Shown: positions 9,208-17,428, counted from the first letter of the stretch. The stretch is DNA of 64,000 nucleotides from Phycisphaerales bacterium PN19_bin_20 (GCA_021173225.1 JAJOLK010000008.1:62001-126000); one strand, 5' to 3'. Made by a program: numbers and translations. Notes: generated from the sequence alone by a model not told the origin.

Positions 9208-10340
9208 GCACCGTGCTGCGTGGGCACGCGCAGCGCAATCACTCGGTCGCCTTCGATGATGCCGGTGCCCGACTGCTCACAACATCAATCGATCACACTG
9301 TGCGACTGTGGAACGTTGCCGACGGTTCGCCCCGCCCGATCCTGCTCGGGCACGAGTCGCCGTCATGGGCCGCGAGCTTTATCAAAGGTGCTGCCACGCA
9401 AGAGCAATCCGTACTCTCTGTGGGCATGGATGACCGCGTCCGATGGTGGGGTTTGGATTCAGGCACGCCGATGTTCTCAACAACGATCAACGAGTGTAAC
9501 GGGCGCATCGCGCACCTGGAGTTCACCCCCGATCAGTCCAAGCTCACCGCTCTAGGCGAGAACGCATACGCGGAAATCACGCTGGACCCGACCCCCAGGC
9601 TATCGCGCGAACGACGCGTTGCGGGTGCAACTCAAAAAGCCGTGCCAGCTTTGCAATTGGTCATTGGGACAGCTAAGCCGAGCGGCATCTTCGCCCAGCG
9701 TGTTGACTCGGGCGAACGCATCTGGTCGGCGTCCTGCGAGCCGTTTCGCGACGGGTTCTTCGTGAGCTCCAGCGGCGAGCAGATCGCGGTGAGCCAGAAG
9801 ACGAACATCCTGTTGTTGAACGCTCGAGATGGGGTCGATCTCGGTTCGATCAACACTGTTTACACGGCCCAAAGCGTCGTGTTCTCAAGGGATGAATCGC
9901 TCCTGGCAAGCCAGAGCTTTAAGGGCGAAGTAAGTATCGGGGAGACCAAGACCGGCAAGCTGGTCGAGCAACTCACACCCATCGCCGATCGCTGCTTCGG
10001 CCTTGCATGGAACACCGACGCATCGAGGATCATTTACTGCCACGCCATGAACGGCGTCACCATCTGGGACCGCAACGCTCGACGCATCATCACCCGCATT
10101 GACAGCGTGGGTGGTTACGTCTGGTCGCTCGCGCTAAGCCCCGACGGTAAGCGTCTCGCCGCCGGCGCTCAGGACCGAGTCTGCCACATCTACGACATCC
10201 CCAGTGGCGACGAGGTTCTCCAACTCCGCGAGCATGTCGGCAGCGTCATGAGTGTCGCGTCGAGCCCCGACGGCCGAACGCTGGCCACCGGCGGGTATGA
10301 CCGAAAGGTCATTGTTCATAGAGCGTTCGTGGCGAAGTAG
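9208..10340 (+). pseudogene. WD40-repeat fragment of the broken kinase gene
   Basis: This is the third frame of the reconstruction. It contains WD40-like blades such as L-R-G-H-A-Q...T-V-R-L-W-N-V and S-P-D-G-R-T-L-A-T-G-G-Y-D, ending with TAG at 10338-10340. The open frame extends back to 9021, but the sequence resembles protein only from about 9208, where the previous frame loses its match. Confidence 0.7.
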
Positions 10341-10722
10341 CCACAAACTACGATGCCGGACGAAAGGGTATATTTATTTGCGCTATTGCTGTGCATGCAA
10401 ACAAAGGTAATACTACGACCTTAATCTTCCTCCAGGCTCATCAAATTCTCCGCGGCTCGTTGAGCGAGAGCGTTACTCAAACGCGCCAGTTCAATCTAGA
10501 GCCCCTGCTGTCGGGCGATTCAGCCTGTCCATGATTGATTCGGGTCGTGGGCCGGTGGCTGGTCGGTCCGCGCGCCTGCGCGTCGCACAAGACGGGCCGT
10601 TCACATCGGTTAGCGTACCATGTTCTCAAGTGAGAGCGCCGTCGCCTCCGCAGCCTCCCATAATCAATCCCTCGTCCGCAACTCTATCTCTGCTCGCCGT
10701 TGCTGGAACCCAGAACCAAATC
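10341..10722. other. Intergenic region before the peroxiredoxin gene
   Basis: I see no supported gene, RNA or repeat. A short open frame at 10531-10740 is Ser/Pro/Arg-rich, overlaps the presumed signal peptide of the next gene in another sense, and has no family resemblance. Confidence 0.45.
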
Positions 10723-10782
10723 ATGCACACCCGCACCTAACAATCCGTCGCTCTTCTTGCGATTGGCCTGAACGCCGCGGCC

Positions 10783-11538
10783 TTGGTCGGGTGCGACAGC
10801 AAGGCCCTCGAACATCCGGTGAATAAGCCTTTCCCCAGCACTTGGTCCACCCCCGCCCCAGCCCCGGATGTTGCTCCGTCCACGCCCGCGAAGCCCGTGG
10901 CCGCCAAACAAGACGCTCCGCCCGCCCACGCCCGCTCCGCAGTCCTCAATGTTGGCGACAAACTTCCCAACCTCACGTTCAAGAACTCCCAGAACCAAGA
11001 CGTCAACCTCACCGCCCTCTACGCCGAGCAGCCCATCGTTCTCACCGTCTACCGCGGCGGCTGGTGCCCCTATTGCGTTACGAACCTCGAGCAGTGGCAA
11101 GAAAAGCTCGAGCAGGTCACGGCCCTGGGCGCGGCGATCATCTCCATCTCGCCCGAGTCTCCACAGCAGGTCGCCACAACCGTGGGCAAGGATGCACTTG
11201 CCTATACCGTTCTTAGTGACTCAACCGGTAGCGCTATTAAGGCCCTCGGGCTGGCCTTCATTCTCGACGACACCACTCAGGCCGAGTACAAAGGCTTCGG
11301 CGTCGATCTTTCGAAGCTCAATGCCGACGGCACCTGGGAACTCCCTCACCCCGCCAATTACGTCGTGGACACCACCGGCGTGATCCGCTACGTCTACGTC
11401 AACGAGGATTACAAGACGCGTGCAAACGTCGACGAGGTTATCGCCGCTATCAGCAAGATGGGCTTTGTTCCTGCAAAGTCATCAGCTATCACGCCAACTT
11501 ATCGAACGACCATTATCTCATCAATTCTTTTGCGATGA
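10783..11538 (+). CDS. Peroxiredoxin-like (AhpC/TSA, thioredoxin-fold) lipoprotein, signal peptide interrupted
   Basis: Thiol peroxidase or thioredoxin-fold protein with the redox site W-C-P-Y-C (Cys95 and Cys98 counted from the TTG at 10783). The motif is followed by the N-L-E-Q-W helix and the AhpC/TSA pattern S-P-E-S. Such proteins reduce peroxides or disulfides. Just upstream, in the same frame, is a lipoprotein signal peptide (...A-L-L-A-I-G-L-N-A-A-A-L-V-G-C), so Cys at 10792-10794 would be the lipid-modified residue. The natural start would be ATG 10723, but codon 6 is TAA (10738-10740). From TTG 10783 no signal peptide remains. A Pro/Ala-rich linker (residues 20-50) fits a membrane-tethered exported protein. 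It overlaps the convergent nitroreductase end by 40 bases. The family call is good; whether it is functional is doubtful. Confidence 0.7.
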   Translation: MVGCDSKALEHPVNKPFPSTWSTPAPAPDVAPSTPAKPVAAKQDAPPAHARSAVLNVGDKLPNLTFKNSQNQDVNLTALYAEQPIVLTVYRGGWCPYCVTNLEQWQEKLEQVTALGAAIISISPESPQQVATTVGKDALAYTVLSDSTGSAIKALGLAFILDDTTQAEYKGFGVDLSKLNADGTWELPHPANYVVDTTGVIRYVYVNEDYKTRANVDEVIAAISKMGFVPAKSSAITPTYRTTIISSILLR

Positions 11539-12161
11539 ATGTCCGGAACTACGCACGCTTCAGCCGGGTACCCAACCGGGATCAGCACGAACGCACGCTC
11601 AGACTCCGGACGCCCGAGTACCTTGCTCAAGAACCCCATGGGGCTCGGCGTGTGCGTCAGCGCAGCCAAGCCGGCGTGGTGAACCGCCGCCAAGAACAGC
11701 CCCACCGCGATGCCGACCGACTCGTTCGCGTAATACACCTGCTCTGACCCGTAGCCAGCGTCCGCCTTCATACACTTGAACACGATCACCAGCCACGGCG
11801 CATCGTCAAGAAACGCTTTGTCTGACGTCGTATCGAGCGGCGCAAGATCGGCGAGCCACTCCGGGTTCGCCTTCCGCATATAAAACTCGCGTTCCTCCGC
11901 CTCCGCCGCGACCCTGATCTCGTGCTTGAGCCCCGCGTCACGCACGCACACAAACCGCCACGGCTGCTTGTTCGCCCCACTCGGCGCCGTTCCCGCCGCA
12001 GCAACGCACCAGCGAATGGCTTCCTCGCTCACCGCCCGATCCGAGAAGAATCGCACGCTCCGACGCGTCCGCACCCGCTCATAGAAAGCCCGGGCGGCAG
12101 ACTCCGCGGTTTGTGCAGTGGGCAGTGGGGGGACGCTGTGCGCAATGAACGGATAGGGCAT
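11499..12161 (-). CDS. Nitroreductase family protein, iodotyrosine deiodinase-like
   Basis: FMN-dependent oxidoreductase of 220 aa from the ATG at 12161; the longer open frame up to 12275 adds a non-protein-like N-terminus. Nitroreductase hallmarks are R-R-S-V-R-F-F (FMN phosphate contact), [10 protein letters not shown] and a late [10 protein letters not shown] segment. The [12 protein letters not shown] and E-E-R-E-F-Y patterns are those of the iodotyrosine deiodinase/BluB-like branch, whose bacterial members reductively dehalogenate aromatic substrates. The actual substrate is unknown. It converges on the peroxiredoxin gene with 40 bp overlap and is intact, unlike its neighbours. Confidence 0.88.
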   Translation of the reverse strand: MPYPFIAHSVPPLPTAQTAESAARAFYERVRTRRSVRFFSDRAVSEEAIRWCVAAAGTAPSGANKQPWRFVCVRDAGLKHEIRVAAEAEEREFYMRKANPEWLADLAPLDTTSDKAFLDDAPWLVIVFKCMKADAGYGSEQVYYANESVGIAVGLFLAAVHHAGLAALTHTPSPMGFLSKVLGRPESERAFVLIPVGYPAEACVVPDIHRKRIDEIMVVR

Positions 12162-12403
12162 GGCCACGCTCGCTGTGAATTCCGTAACGCGGGCCGCGAT
12201 CGCGGCCGCCCGAACGCTATCCCCGTTTCGCTCCCTCAATGACCTTCCGCCGAGCCCCCTTCGGCAGACTGTCATCTACACGCTACCGGCCCCCCCGCCT
12301 GAGCCGCAACCAACTCGACGCAAGAACGACATCCCCCTCTCTCCATCTCCCACAAGTTGTCACTCTCAAGATCCCCCGAACACCATACGCATTAAGCATC
12401 GAC

Positions 12404-12428
12404 AAAAGCCCCGGTGAGGCCCGGGGCT
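12404..12428 (-). terminator. Rho-independent terminator of the spondin-domain gene
   Basis: On the minus strand: AGCCCCGG, a 6-base loop, CCGGGGCT, then TTTTG. It lies 30 bases past the stop at 12457. Confidence 0.8.
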
Positions 12429-12456
12429 CTCGGCAAACAATCAAACAGCTGTGGGC

Positions 12457-13239
12457 TCAGCGCCGACGGCGACGGGCCCCAAGCAGGCCGCCCATGCCCA
12501 GTGCGGCGGCCGCACCGGGCGAGGGGATGACCTCGAAGGAGATGCGGTAGATCTCGTCGTTTGCGCCGAACTGACGTTGGAACACGTACCCCGCCGTGGT
12601 GGTCAGGCCGTTGAACGCATCGAGCCGGTCAAAGTTGAAGCTGACCACGCCGTTCTCAGGCGTGCGGTTGGCGTTGACGCTCCCGACCAGGAACGCGGCG
12701 TTGGCCGGGTCCGTGGTCTCGGACCCGTTGTCCCAGATCTGGCGGCCGAACTGTGAGATCGCGGAGATGTTGAGCTGACCCATCGCGTTGAACAGCATGT
12801 ACTGCATCGGGTTGTCGTTGCCGATCCAGTGATCGTTGCTGGGCACGACCATCGAACCGAAGGTGAAGAAGCGGTTGATTGAAGGGTCCACCGAAAAGTC
12901 CGAGAATGCCGACTCGCCAGGCCGCAAAGAGCCCCCGGCGGGGCGAACCACCGAGCCCAGCGTCGCGTTAGGCTCGGCCGCGGCGAACGCCGGGAACCAA
13001 AGGTTGCCCGTGCCCCCCTCCGCGATCGAAATGGCCGGCAAGCCCGAAGCCTGACCGTTGTTGAAAGAGTCAAAGGTGCCGTTGTGGAAGCCAAGTCGCA
13101 GCGCAGCGAACGAAATACTGTTGGCTGGCGCGAGGTTCTGCACGGTGACGCGCAACTCCACGGGTTGAGCTTGGGCAGCGGTGGCCAGCCCGGCGATGCT
13201 CAGAACAACCAAGACGTTGGAACGATTCAAAATAGACAT
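12457..13239 (-). CDS. Secreted spondin-domain protein with PEP-CTERM-like anchor
   Basis: 260 aa from the ATG at 13239, which has GGAGG 8 bases upstream; the open frame continues further but only through the leader. Signal peptide: V-L-V-V-L-S-I-A-G-L-A-T-A-A-Q-A. The body matches the Spondin_N pattern: V-E-L-R-V-T-V-Q-N-L-A-P at the start, P-G-E-S-A-F in the middle, and M-V-V-P-S-N-D-H-W-I. The C-terminus I-P-S-P-G-A-A-A-A-L-G-M-G-G-L-L-G-A-R-R-R-R-R has the PEP-CTERM layout: proline motif, hydrophobic helix, Arg cluster. Such tails are processed by exosortases in other bacteria; no exosortase is in this window. Its leader is a duplicate of that of the 13968-14531 gene. Confidence 0.82.
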   Translation of the reverse strand: MSILNRSNVLVVLSIAGLATAAQAQPVELRVTVQNLAPANSISFAALRLGFHNGTFDSFNNGQASGLPAISIAEGGTGNLWFPAFAAAEPNATLGSVVRPAGGSLRPGESAFSDFSVDPSINRFFTFGSMVVPSNDHWIGNDNPMQYMLFNAMGQLNISAISQFGRQIWDNGSETTDPANAAFLVGSVNANRTPENGVVSFNFDRLDAFNGLTTTAGYVFQRQFGANDEIYRISFEVIPSPGAAAALGMGGLLGARRRRR

Positions 13240-13242
13240 AGC

Positions 13243-13431
13243 GATCCTCCGGAGAGAGACAATGACACAGCGAAATGAGAGAACTGCCGTCCGCGCCGAC
13301 GCAACGCAGAAGCGGCCCGCGCCGTCGTCAAAGACGACGCGGCTCCGAAGGCTCATTCGCGTTCAAAGCCAGCGCCTTGCAGCGGGCGCTAATTTTTCTT
13401 TGTCGCCGTCGCGACTCGGGCGTAAATCCGA
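13243..13431 (-). repeat. Duplicated leader module, copy 1
   Basis: About 190 bp covering the ribosome binding site and leader of the spondin-domain gene, about 90% identical to 14539-14725, with a 70-bp core (about 13277-13348) essentially identical. Its far end still carries a remnant of the anti-sigma gene's last codons (I-Y-A-R-V-A-T-A-T-K-K-N), which shows that this copy is the derived one. A hairpin GTCGTC-TTT-GACGAC lies in the core. Confidence 0.85.
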
Positions 13432-13967
13432 TTGGGGACTTGTCCGTGAGGCGGTGAACGATCTCCGATCAAGAGCTACCCCAGAGGATCTACGACCCGC
13501 TGCTGCAGCCGCCGTGCAAGTGATCGGCAGCGTGTACTCAAATGCTCTTCACTCGGAGTGTTTCGCCTGAGTGTGAGGGTCTTCGTGCCGATCCGTTTTG
13601 ATCAAGCAAAAAACTATTGACCATCATGAGTATCTAACTGATGTTGCCTGTTAAACTTCCGTAGTACTCGGTCAACCCATCGGCGGAGACTGCCGAGATA
13701 GGATCAACCGCTCATTCGAGTACTTCACCGACGTTCAAGTGGCTAGGACGATGCCTTTGGTTGGGGCCTATGCAAAGGCTTGCCTTTAGACTACGGCGTG
13801 CCCCCGGAGGCTGGGCCTACGACAGTTAGGGAGACGCAGCAGAAAGTTTCTACAGCCGGTCGCCGCTGTCTGTGCAGACGTGAGTCAGGAACAGCAACAA
13901 CGGACACCGGCCCGCGACTAACGCGGGTTGTCACGGAGCAACCAGATGTTTCGGCTTTGACTTTGCG
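13432..13967. other. Intergenic region, nothing recognised
   Basis: About 530 bases between the leader duplicate and the stop of the next minus-strand gene. The hairpin CCCGCG/CGCGGG at about 13914-13930 could be a weak terminator for the 13968-14531 gene, but it lacks a T tract. No gene is supported. Confidence 0.4.
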
Positions 13968-14531
13968 TCAGCGACGGCGGCGTTGGAGCGCCAGCGCGCC
14001 CAGAACGATTACCGCAGCGGAGCCCGGGGCGGGAATGGCGACGATGTTCAGGCCGTATTCGGTGGTGCCGGCGGTTTCCTGCAGCCAGAGCGTGAAGCTT
14101 CCGGCGTTGAGCGGGGGCGTGAACCCGAGGGCTCCGGAGCCCGTCGCGATTGCGGGAAGTATGTTGGTGTTGAGGTCGGCGCCGCCGAAGAGGGCGTAGC
14201 CGAGCAAAGCTCCGGGCGAGGCGATATTCGGAGCGATCGAGAAGGTGGTACCCGCTTGGATGCCAATAAACGAAACGCTGCCCCCGGAGTACGACGTGAC
14301 CGTAATCGCGGAAATTTGAAGCCCTGCGGGAACGTCAATACGTAAGTAGTCCAGGTCGCCGGAGCCGAACGTGCCGGTGATCTGATTGCCGCCCAGCGCG
14401 ATGTTCAGTAGCGACGGAGCGAGGCGGTTGCCAGAAATGTCGCCGTTGGAAGACTCTATCCACGAGCCGGCCAGCGCGGGTGTGGCGGTGAGACCGAGCA
14501 AAGCGGTCATGGTGGCGGTGTGATAACGCAT
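13968..14531 (-). CDS. Secreted protein with PEP-CTERM-like anchor
   Basis: 187 aa. Signal peptide: T-M-T-A-L-L-G-L-T-A-T-P-A-L-A. The body is Gly/Ser/Thr-rich and beta-like, possibly a pre-peptidase-type domain (F-G-S-G-D-L-D-Y-L-R-I-D-V), followed by I-P-A-P-G-S-A-A-V-I-V-L-G-A-L-A-L-Q-R-R-R-R, a PEP-CTERM-like sorting tail. AGAGG precedes the ATG by about 9 bases. It sits downstream of the sigma/anti-sigma pair on the same strand. Its leader is the parental copy of the module duplicated at 13243-13431. Function is unknown. Confidence 0.75.
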   Translation of the reverse strand: MRYHTATMTALLGLTATPALAGSWIESSNGDISGNRLAPSLLNIALGGNQITGTFGSGDLDYLRIDVPAGLQISAITVTSYSGGSVSFIGIQAGTTFSIAPNIASPGALLGYALFGGADLNTNILPAIATGSGALGFTPPLNAGSFTLWLQETAGTTEYGLNIVAIPAPGSAAVIVLGALALQRRRR

Positions 14532-14538
14532 TGAACTA

Positions 14539-14725
14539 ATCCTCTGGAGATTGACAATGACACAGCGAATTCAGAGAACTGCCGTCCGCGCCGACGCAAC
14601 GCAGAAGCGGCCCGCGCCGTCGTCAAAGACGACGCGGCTCCGAAGATTGATTCGCGCTCACAGCCCGCGCCTTGCAGCCCGCGCTAGTTTTTCTTTGTCG
14701 CCGTCGCGACTCGGGCGTAAATCCG
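14539..14725 (-). repeat. Duplicated leader module, parental copy 2
   Basis: It runs from the ribosome binding site of the 13968-14531 gene back into the last codons of the anti-sigma gene. Between those genes it holds a GC-rich hairpin (stem GTCGTC/GACGAC flanked by further GC pairing, about 14612-14640). That hairpin may end the sigma operon or structure the leader. Confidence 0.85.
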
Positions 14726-14971
14726 CGTACGGACGTCCGCCGGAAGCCCAGGCTCTCGCCCGGACTGTGCGGCTAACTCCCGCCCGAGCGATGCGAGATG
14801 TACAAGGTGTTCGCGAAACCGCCGGCAACCGCCGCAGTACAGCACATGGACGCGCAGACCAAACGCCTCACCGCGCGACAGCGGCGTGTCGAGCTGGCGG
14901 CTGAAGAGCACCACATGCTCGCGGCACCGCATCGTCAACACCCGCGCCATGTCCCGCACGAACCCGGTCAT
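14684..14971 (-). CDS. Zinc-finger (ZAS-type) anti-sigma factor
   Basis: 95 aa. The start ATG at 14971 overlaps the sigma stop as ATGA, indicating translational coupling. It carries the zinc anti-sigma signature H-V-L-Y-C-G-G-C (H-x3-C-x2-C) within R-V-H-V-L-Y-C-G-G-C-R-R-F. No membrane segment follows, so it should be cytosolic. ZAS proteins bind their partner ECF sigma factor and often sense redox or metal state. Its last codons lie in the duplicated leader module. Confidence 0.82.
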   Translation of the reverse strand: MTGFVRDMARVLTMRCREHVVLFSRQLDTPLSRGEAFGLRVHVLYCGGCRRFREHLVHLASLGRELAAQSGREPGLPADVRTRIYARVATATKKN

Positions 14972-15633
14972 TGACCCTTCCCCTTCCGAACCCCGAACTT
15001 GGTCTCCAGGCATGATCGCAGCGCCACACGCGCCCGATGCATCCTTGTCCACAGATTCGTATCGGTCAGGCCCATCGCCTTGCACACCTCAGCCGCCGGA
15101 ATGCCCAGAATGTCACGCATCCACACCGCCTCGCTCTGGCCCGGGGGCAGTGCATCGATGCACGCACGCAGCATGTCGGCCTGTTCCTTCTTCTCCGCTT
15201 CGCTTAGCTTCAAATCGGGCCACTTGCCCGCGGTGCAGGCCCACATCCCGTCCTCCGTGAACATGCCCCGGCACGTGGAGCACACGCACGTTGCGTCAGG
15301 TGAAATACCCGCCATCCCGGGCGATTTCGCCCGTCGTACACGCCGAAAGTGGTCCGCAATCTTGTGTGCCGCGATCCCCATCAGCCACGTCCGCTCGGAA
15401 GACCCACCCGTAAACCTGCCGTAACTCTGCATCGCCGCCAGCACCGTCTCCTGCACAATCTCCTCCGCGGCCTCGCTCGACCTGGTCCGAGCCATCGCAA
15501 ACCGCCACAGCATGTCGCCGTGCTCCGTCACCCACCGCCGTGCGGCTACCTCGGGCGTGTCGGTACTCCCCTCAGACAGCACCGCCGCCTCAGCGTCCAA
15601 CGTCGTTCGAGATGGAAAGTCCGATTCCGTCAT
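14968..15633 (-). CDS. ECF-type RNA polymerase sigma factor with cysteine-rich linker
   Basis: 221 aa from the ATG at 15633 (M-T-E-S-D-F-P). The frame stays open to 15765, but the extra part is Gly/Ser-rich and unlike a sigma factor. Region 2 is at about residues 35-100: W-R-F-A-M-A-R-T, A-E-E-I-V-Q-E-T, T-W-L-M-G-I-A-A-H-K-I-A-D. Region 4 is at about 150-210: A-L-P-P-G-Q-S-E-A-V-W-M-R-D and G-L-T-D-T-N-L-W-T-R-M-H-R-A-R. The linker has clustered cysteines (C-V-C-S-T-C-R-G-M-F and W-A-C), as in the TIGR02943-type sigma-70 group. It is coupled to the anti-sigma gene by a 4-bp overlap. A link to the two PEP-CTERM-like genes downstream is inference from position. Confidence 0.88.
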   Translation of the reverse strand: MTESDFPSRTTLDAEAAVLSEGSTDTPEVAARRWVTEHGDMLWRFAMARTRSSEAAEEIVQETVLAAMQSYGRFTGGSSERTWLMGIAAHKIADHFRRVRRAKSPGMAGISPDATCVCSTCRGMFTEDGMWACTAGKWPDLKLSEAEKKEQADMLRACIDALPPGQSEAVWMRDILGIPAAEVCKAMGLTDTNLWTRMHRARVALRSCLETKFGVRKGKGQ

Positions 15634-16042
15634 CACGTCCGCCACGCCGACCGGCGCCCCGCTTGATCGCGTGTGATCCATACGCACGGCGCGGCACGGC
15701 GGTTCTCCCCCCGCCGCCCAGTCTGACCCACCTGATGACCCACCTCCCTCTGAGCTGAAGCACACTGCTCACGCCGAGCCCGTCACCGCCAGCAGCCAGT
15801 GTGAAGGAACCATCGGTCCCATCGCGGGCAAGTAGCGACCCAGACGGCACCGGGGGGATGACCATCGGGCGCAAGATCCGATGCGGTTTTAGATCAGTGC
15901 CACGCTCCCTCGCGAGCAAGCAAATCAGTGGCACGCTTACAGGGTTGACCCAGCCTCGGGGTTTCGGCTTCTTCCGACCACGAGGCGTCGCGGCCGCTTG
16001 ATCCTTCAATATGCAGGTCAGCGCGAAGGTGAACGACCCACT
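15634..16042. other. Intergenic region upstream of the sigma gene
   Basis: About 400 bases that should include the sigma promoter. No convincing promoter, RNA or small gene is seen. Short open frames at 15801-16001 and 15590-16009 have no protein-like character. Confidence 0.4.
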
Positions 16043-16711
16043 CTAATTCCTTCGAGTGTTTATATTCACCTGGCCCCTGATCTGAAGCACACGGTCCTCC
16101 GCGAGCGTGACGCTAATTCCGGGGCTGACATCGATTCCTGTCTGATTCTGCTGCATGTTTCGCTCGACCCGCGTGACCCGCATCACCGAACCGGACACGT
16201 CAACGATGGCCTTGAACCATTCGACCCCATCCGGATCGATCCGGAGCGTGATCTGACCAGCCGCCGCGGACACCTCAGTAACCTTGACGGCGTACTGACT
16301 CTTGTCCTGAACACCTTCCCACGCCATGCCGACGCTGAATCGATCAATATTCTTGGGCCTGCCGACCGTGGGCCTTACTTCCTGATTTCCCACCTTGCCT
16401 CGCTTGCCTTCCGCTTGACGCTTCGCGTCCTTCGCTTCGCGCTGAGCTCGCGCATTGATATCAAGCGCCTTGGTATCAGGCGCCTGGGTATCGGGAGCCT
16501 AGGTGTCAGGCGTTTTGGTGTCAGCGGCTTTGTGATCTGGCGTTTTTACAGCCGGCTCGCCTTTCGACGCCTCTTGCGACGCGAGCCTCTCGGTATCGGC
16601 CGAGGCGTCAGGCCCTCGCGACAGACTCGGAGCGCCGCTCACAAACGATGTCAGCAAAAGTACCAATACCCCGCAGACCGCGAATAGACGGCGTTGCAGC
16701 GACCCAAGCAT
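16043..16711 (-). pseudogene. Exported protein of unknown function interrupted by an in-frame TAG
   Basis: A single 222-codon frame from the ATG at 16711. Signal peptide: L-F-A-V-C-G-V-L-V-L-L-L-T-S-F-V-S-G-A. A low-complexity spacer with repeated P-D-T units follows, then a charged helix (A-R-A-Q-R-E-A-K-D-A-K-R-Q-A). The C-terminal domain of about 115 aa is beta-rich (F-S-V-G-M-A-W-E-G-V-Q-D-K). The TAG at 16499-16501 replaces what the repeat pattern suggests was AAG or CAG (D-T-K-A, D-T-Q-A). Everything after it stays in frame and is protein-like. I do not recognise the family. It could be a nonsense allele or a base-call error. Confidence 0.6.
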
Positions 16712-16924
16712 GTGAAACTCCTAATAAAAGTCACTTGCATCTGCACTCGTTACCGCGGTAGACTGCTTTGTACCAGACTGTGTGCCAAACGAGCCGACGC
16801 TCCACCACAGGCTCGCCAGAAGACCTGAACCTTGTGGCAAGCCTCCGCTATATCACTCGTCTCAACAATATTTATACATGAGAACATTCTCGGAACGCCC
16901 GTGCGTATCTTAATGTCGAAGCCC
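16712..16924. other. Upstream region of the TAG-interrupted gene
   Basis: Relatively AT-rich for this window (for example around 16850-16880), consistent with promoter DNA for the minus-strand gene. No specific boxes can be defended. Confidence 0.35.
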
Positions 16925-16957
16925 AAACAAACTCGGCCCGAGCAGGTGCCTGGGCCG
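16925..16957 (-). terminator. Rho-independent terminator after a PEP-CTERM tail remnant
   Basis: On the minus strand: CGGCCC, then an inner GC-rich loop, GGGCCG, followed by AGTTTGTTT. It lies about 45 bases past the TGA of the remnant at 17001. Confidence 0.65.
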
Positions 16958-17000
16958 TGTGGGAGATCTGGTAGATGTTGGACGTGGATCAGGCGGGCGA

Positions 17001-17075
17001 TCAGCGGCGACGGCGGGCGGCCATCAAGCTGCCGAGACCGAGGAGGGCGGCGGCGGAGGGGGGGGGATGTGCTCT
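17001..17075 (-). pseudogene. Remnant of a PEP-CTERM-type protein 3' end
   Basis: The minus strand encodes P-P-P-S-A-A-A-L-L-G-L-G-S-L-M-A-A-R-R-R-R then TGA at 17001-17003. This is the same anchor layout as at 12457 and 13968, correctly followed by a terminator. Just upstream the frame hits a stop (TAG, 17076-17078) beyond a run of nine G (17058-17066) that may have slipped. No body of the gene can be traced. Confidence 0.5.
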
Positions 17076-17355
17076 CTACCTCCTGCAGCCCTGTAATTTA
17101 CCCCACCCCTCCCGATCGTTCACGGAAATATCAGGTCTAACGCAATAAGATTGCGCCGCGTGAACCCGGGCGATCTATGACTTCTTCGGCCTGTGCCTGG
17201 GATGAGCAGGTAGCGCGAAGCACGCGCATCACCCGCTCCATCACATCTGCCTCAGGCGCGATCACATCATGACCGCCACGCAGAGACGACGTCCTCAAGC
17301 TCAAGATCAACAGGAACATCGGCGCACGCCCATCGCCGCGCCGTGCTCGACTGAA

Positions 17356-17428
17356 TGGGCAGAGCCGGACTTGAACCGGCGACACCCGCATTTTCAATGC
17401 GGTGCTCTACCAACTGAGCTATCTGCCC
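17356..17428 (-). tRNA. tRNA-Phe (GAA)
   Basis: 73 nt including discriminator A. The acceptor stem is GGGCAGA with TCTGCCC, the anticodon stem CCGCA/TGCGG encloses TTGAAAA, and the T arm has GTTCAAG. CCA is not encoded. All stems pair fully. Confidence 0.95.

Larger units (their letters stand above)
7076..10340 (+). pseudogene. Serine/threonine protein kinase with C-terminal WD40 repeats, multiply disrupted
   Basis: Reconstructed order: an N-terminal acidic helical region, a Hanks-type kinase domain, one membrane segment (about 8305-8385), and a WD40 beta-propeller, an architecture common in planctomycetes. The ATG at 7076 has a GGAGG upstream. Four breaks are visible. TAG at 7418-7420 sits inside the glycine loop, between G-K-G-A-T-G and V-F-E-A-E. 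TGA lies at 8570-8572, with plausible protein (R-I-S-D-A-Q-G-R-I-F) continuing in frame beyond it. A frameshift occurs near 8690 and another near 9207. In addition the ATP-binding lysine of the VAIK motif reads Arg (V-A-V-R, 7466-7468) and the catalytic Asp of HRD reads Asn (H-R-N-L-K-P, 7796-7798). DFG is kept. Loss of kinase activity is close to certain from these changes. Confidence 0.85.

Noticed and set aside
7418-16501. Stop codon reassignment to explain the internal TAG codons
   Set aside because: TAG is used as a true stop elsewhere (crtI at 63698-63700 directly before the next gene; the kinase gene itself ends in TAG). TAA and TGA lesions and frameshifts occur as well.
17137-17397. 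86-codon minus-strand frame overlapping the tRNA-Phe gene
   Set aside because: It runs through the tRNA, has no ribosome binding site and no recognisable domain.
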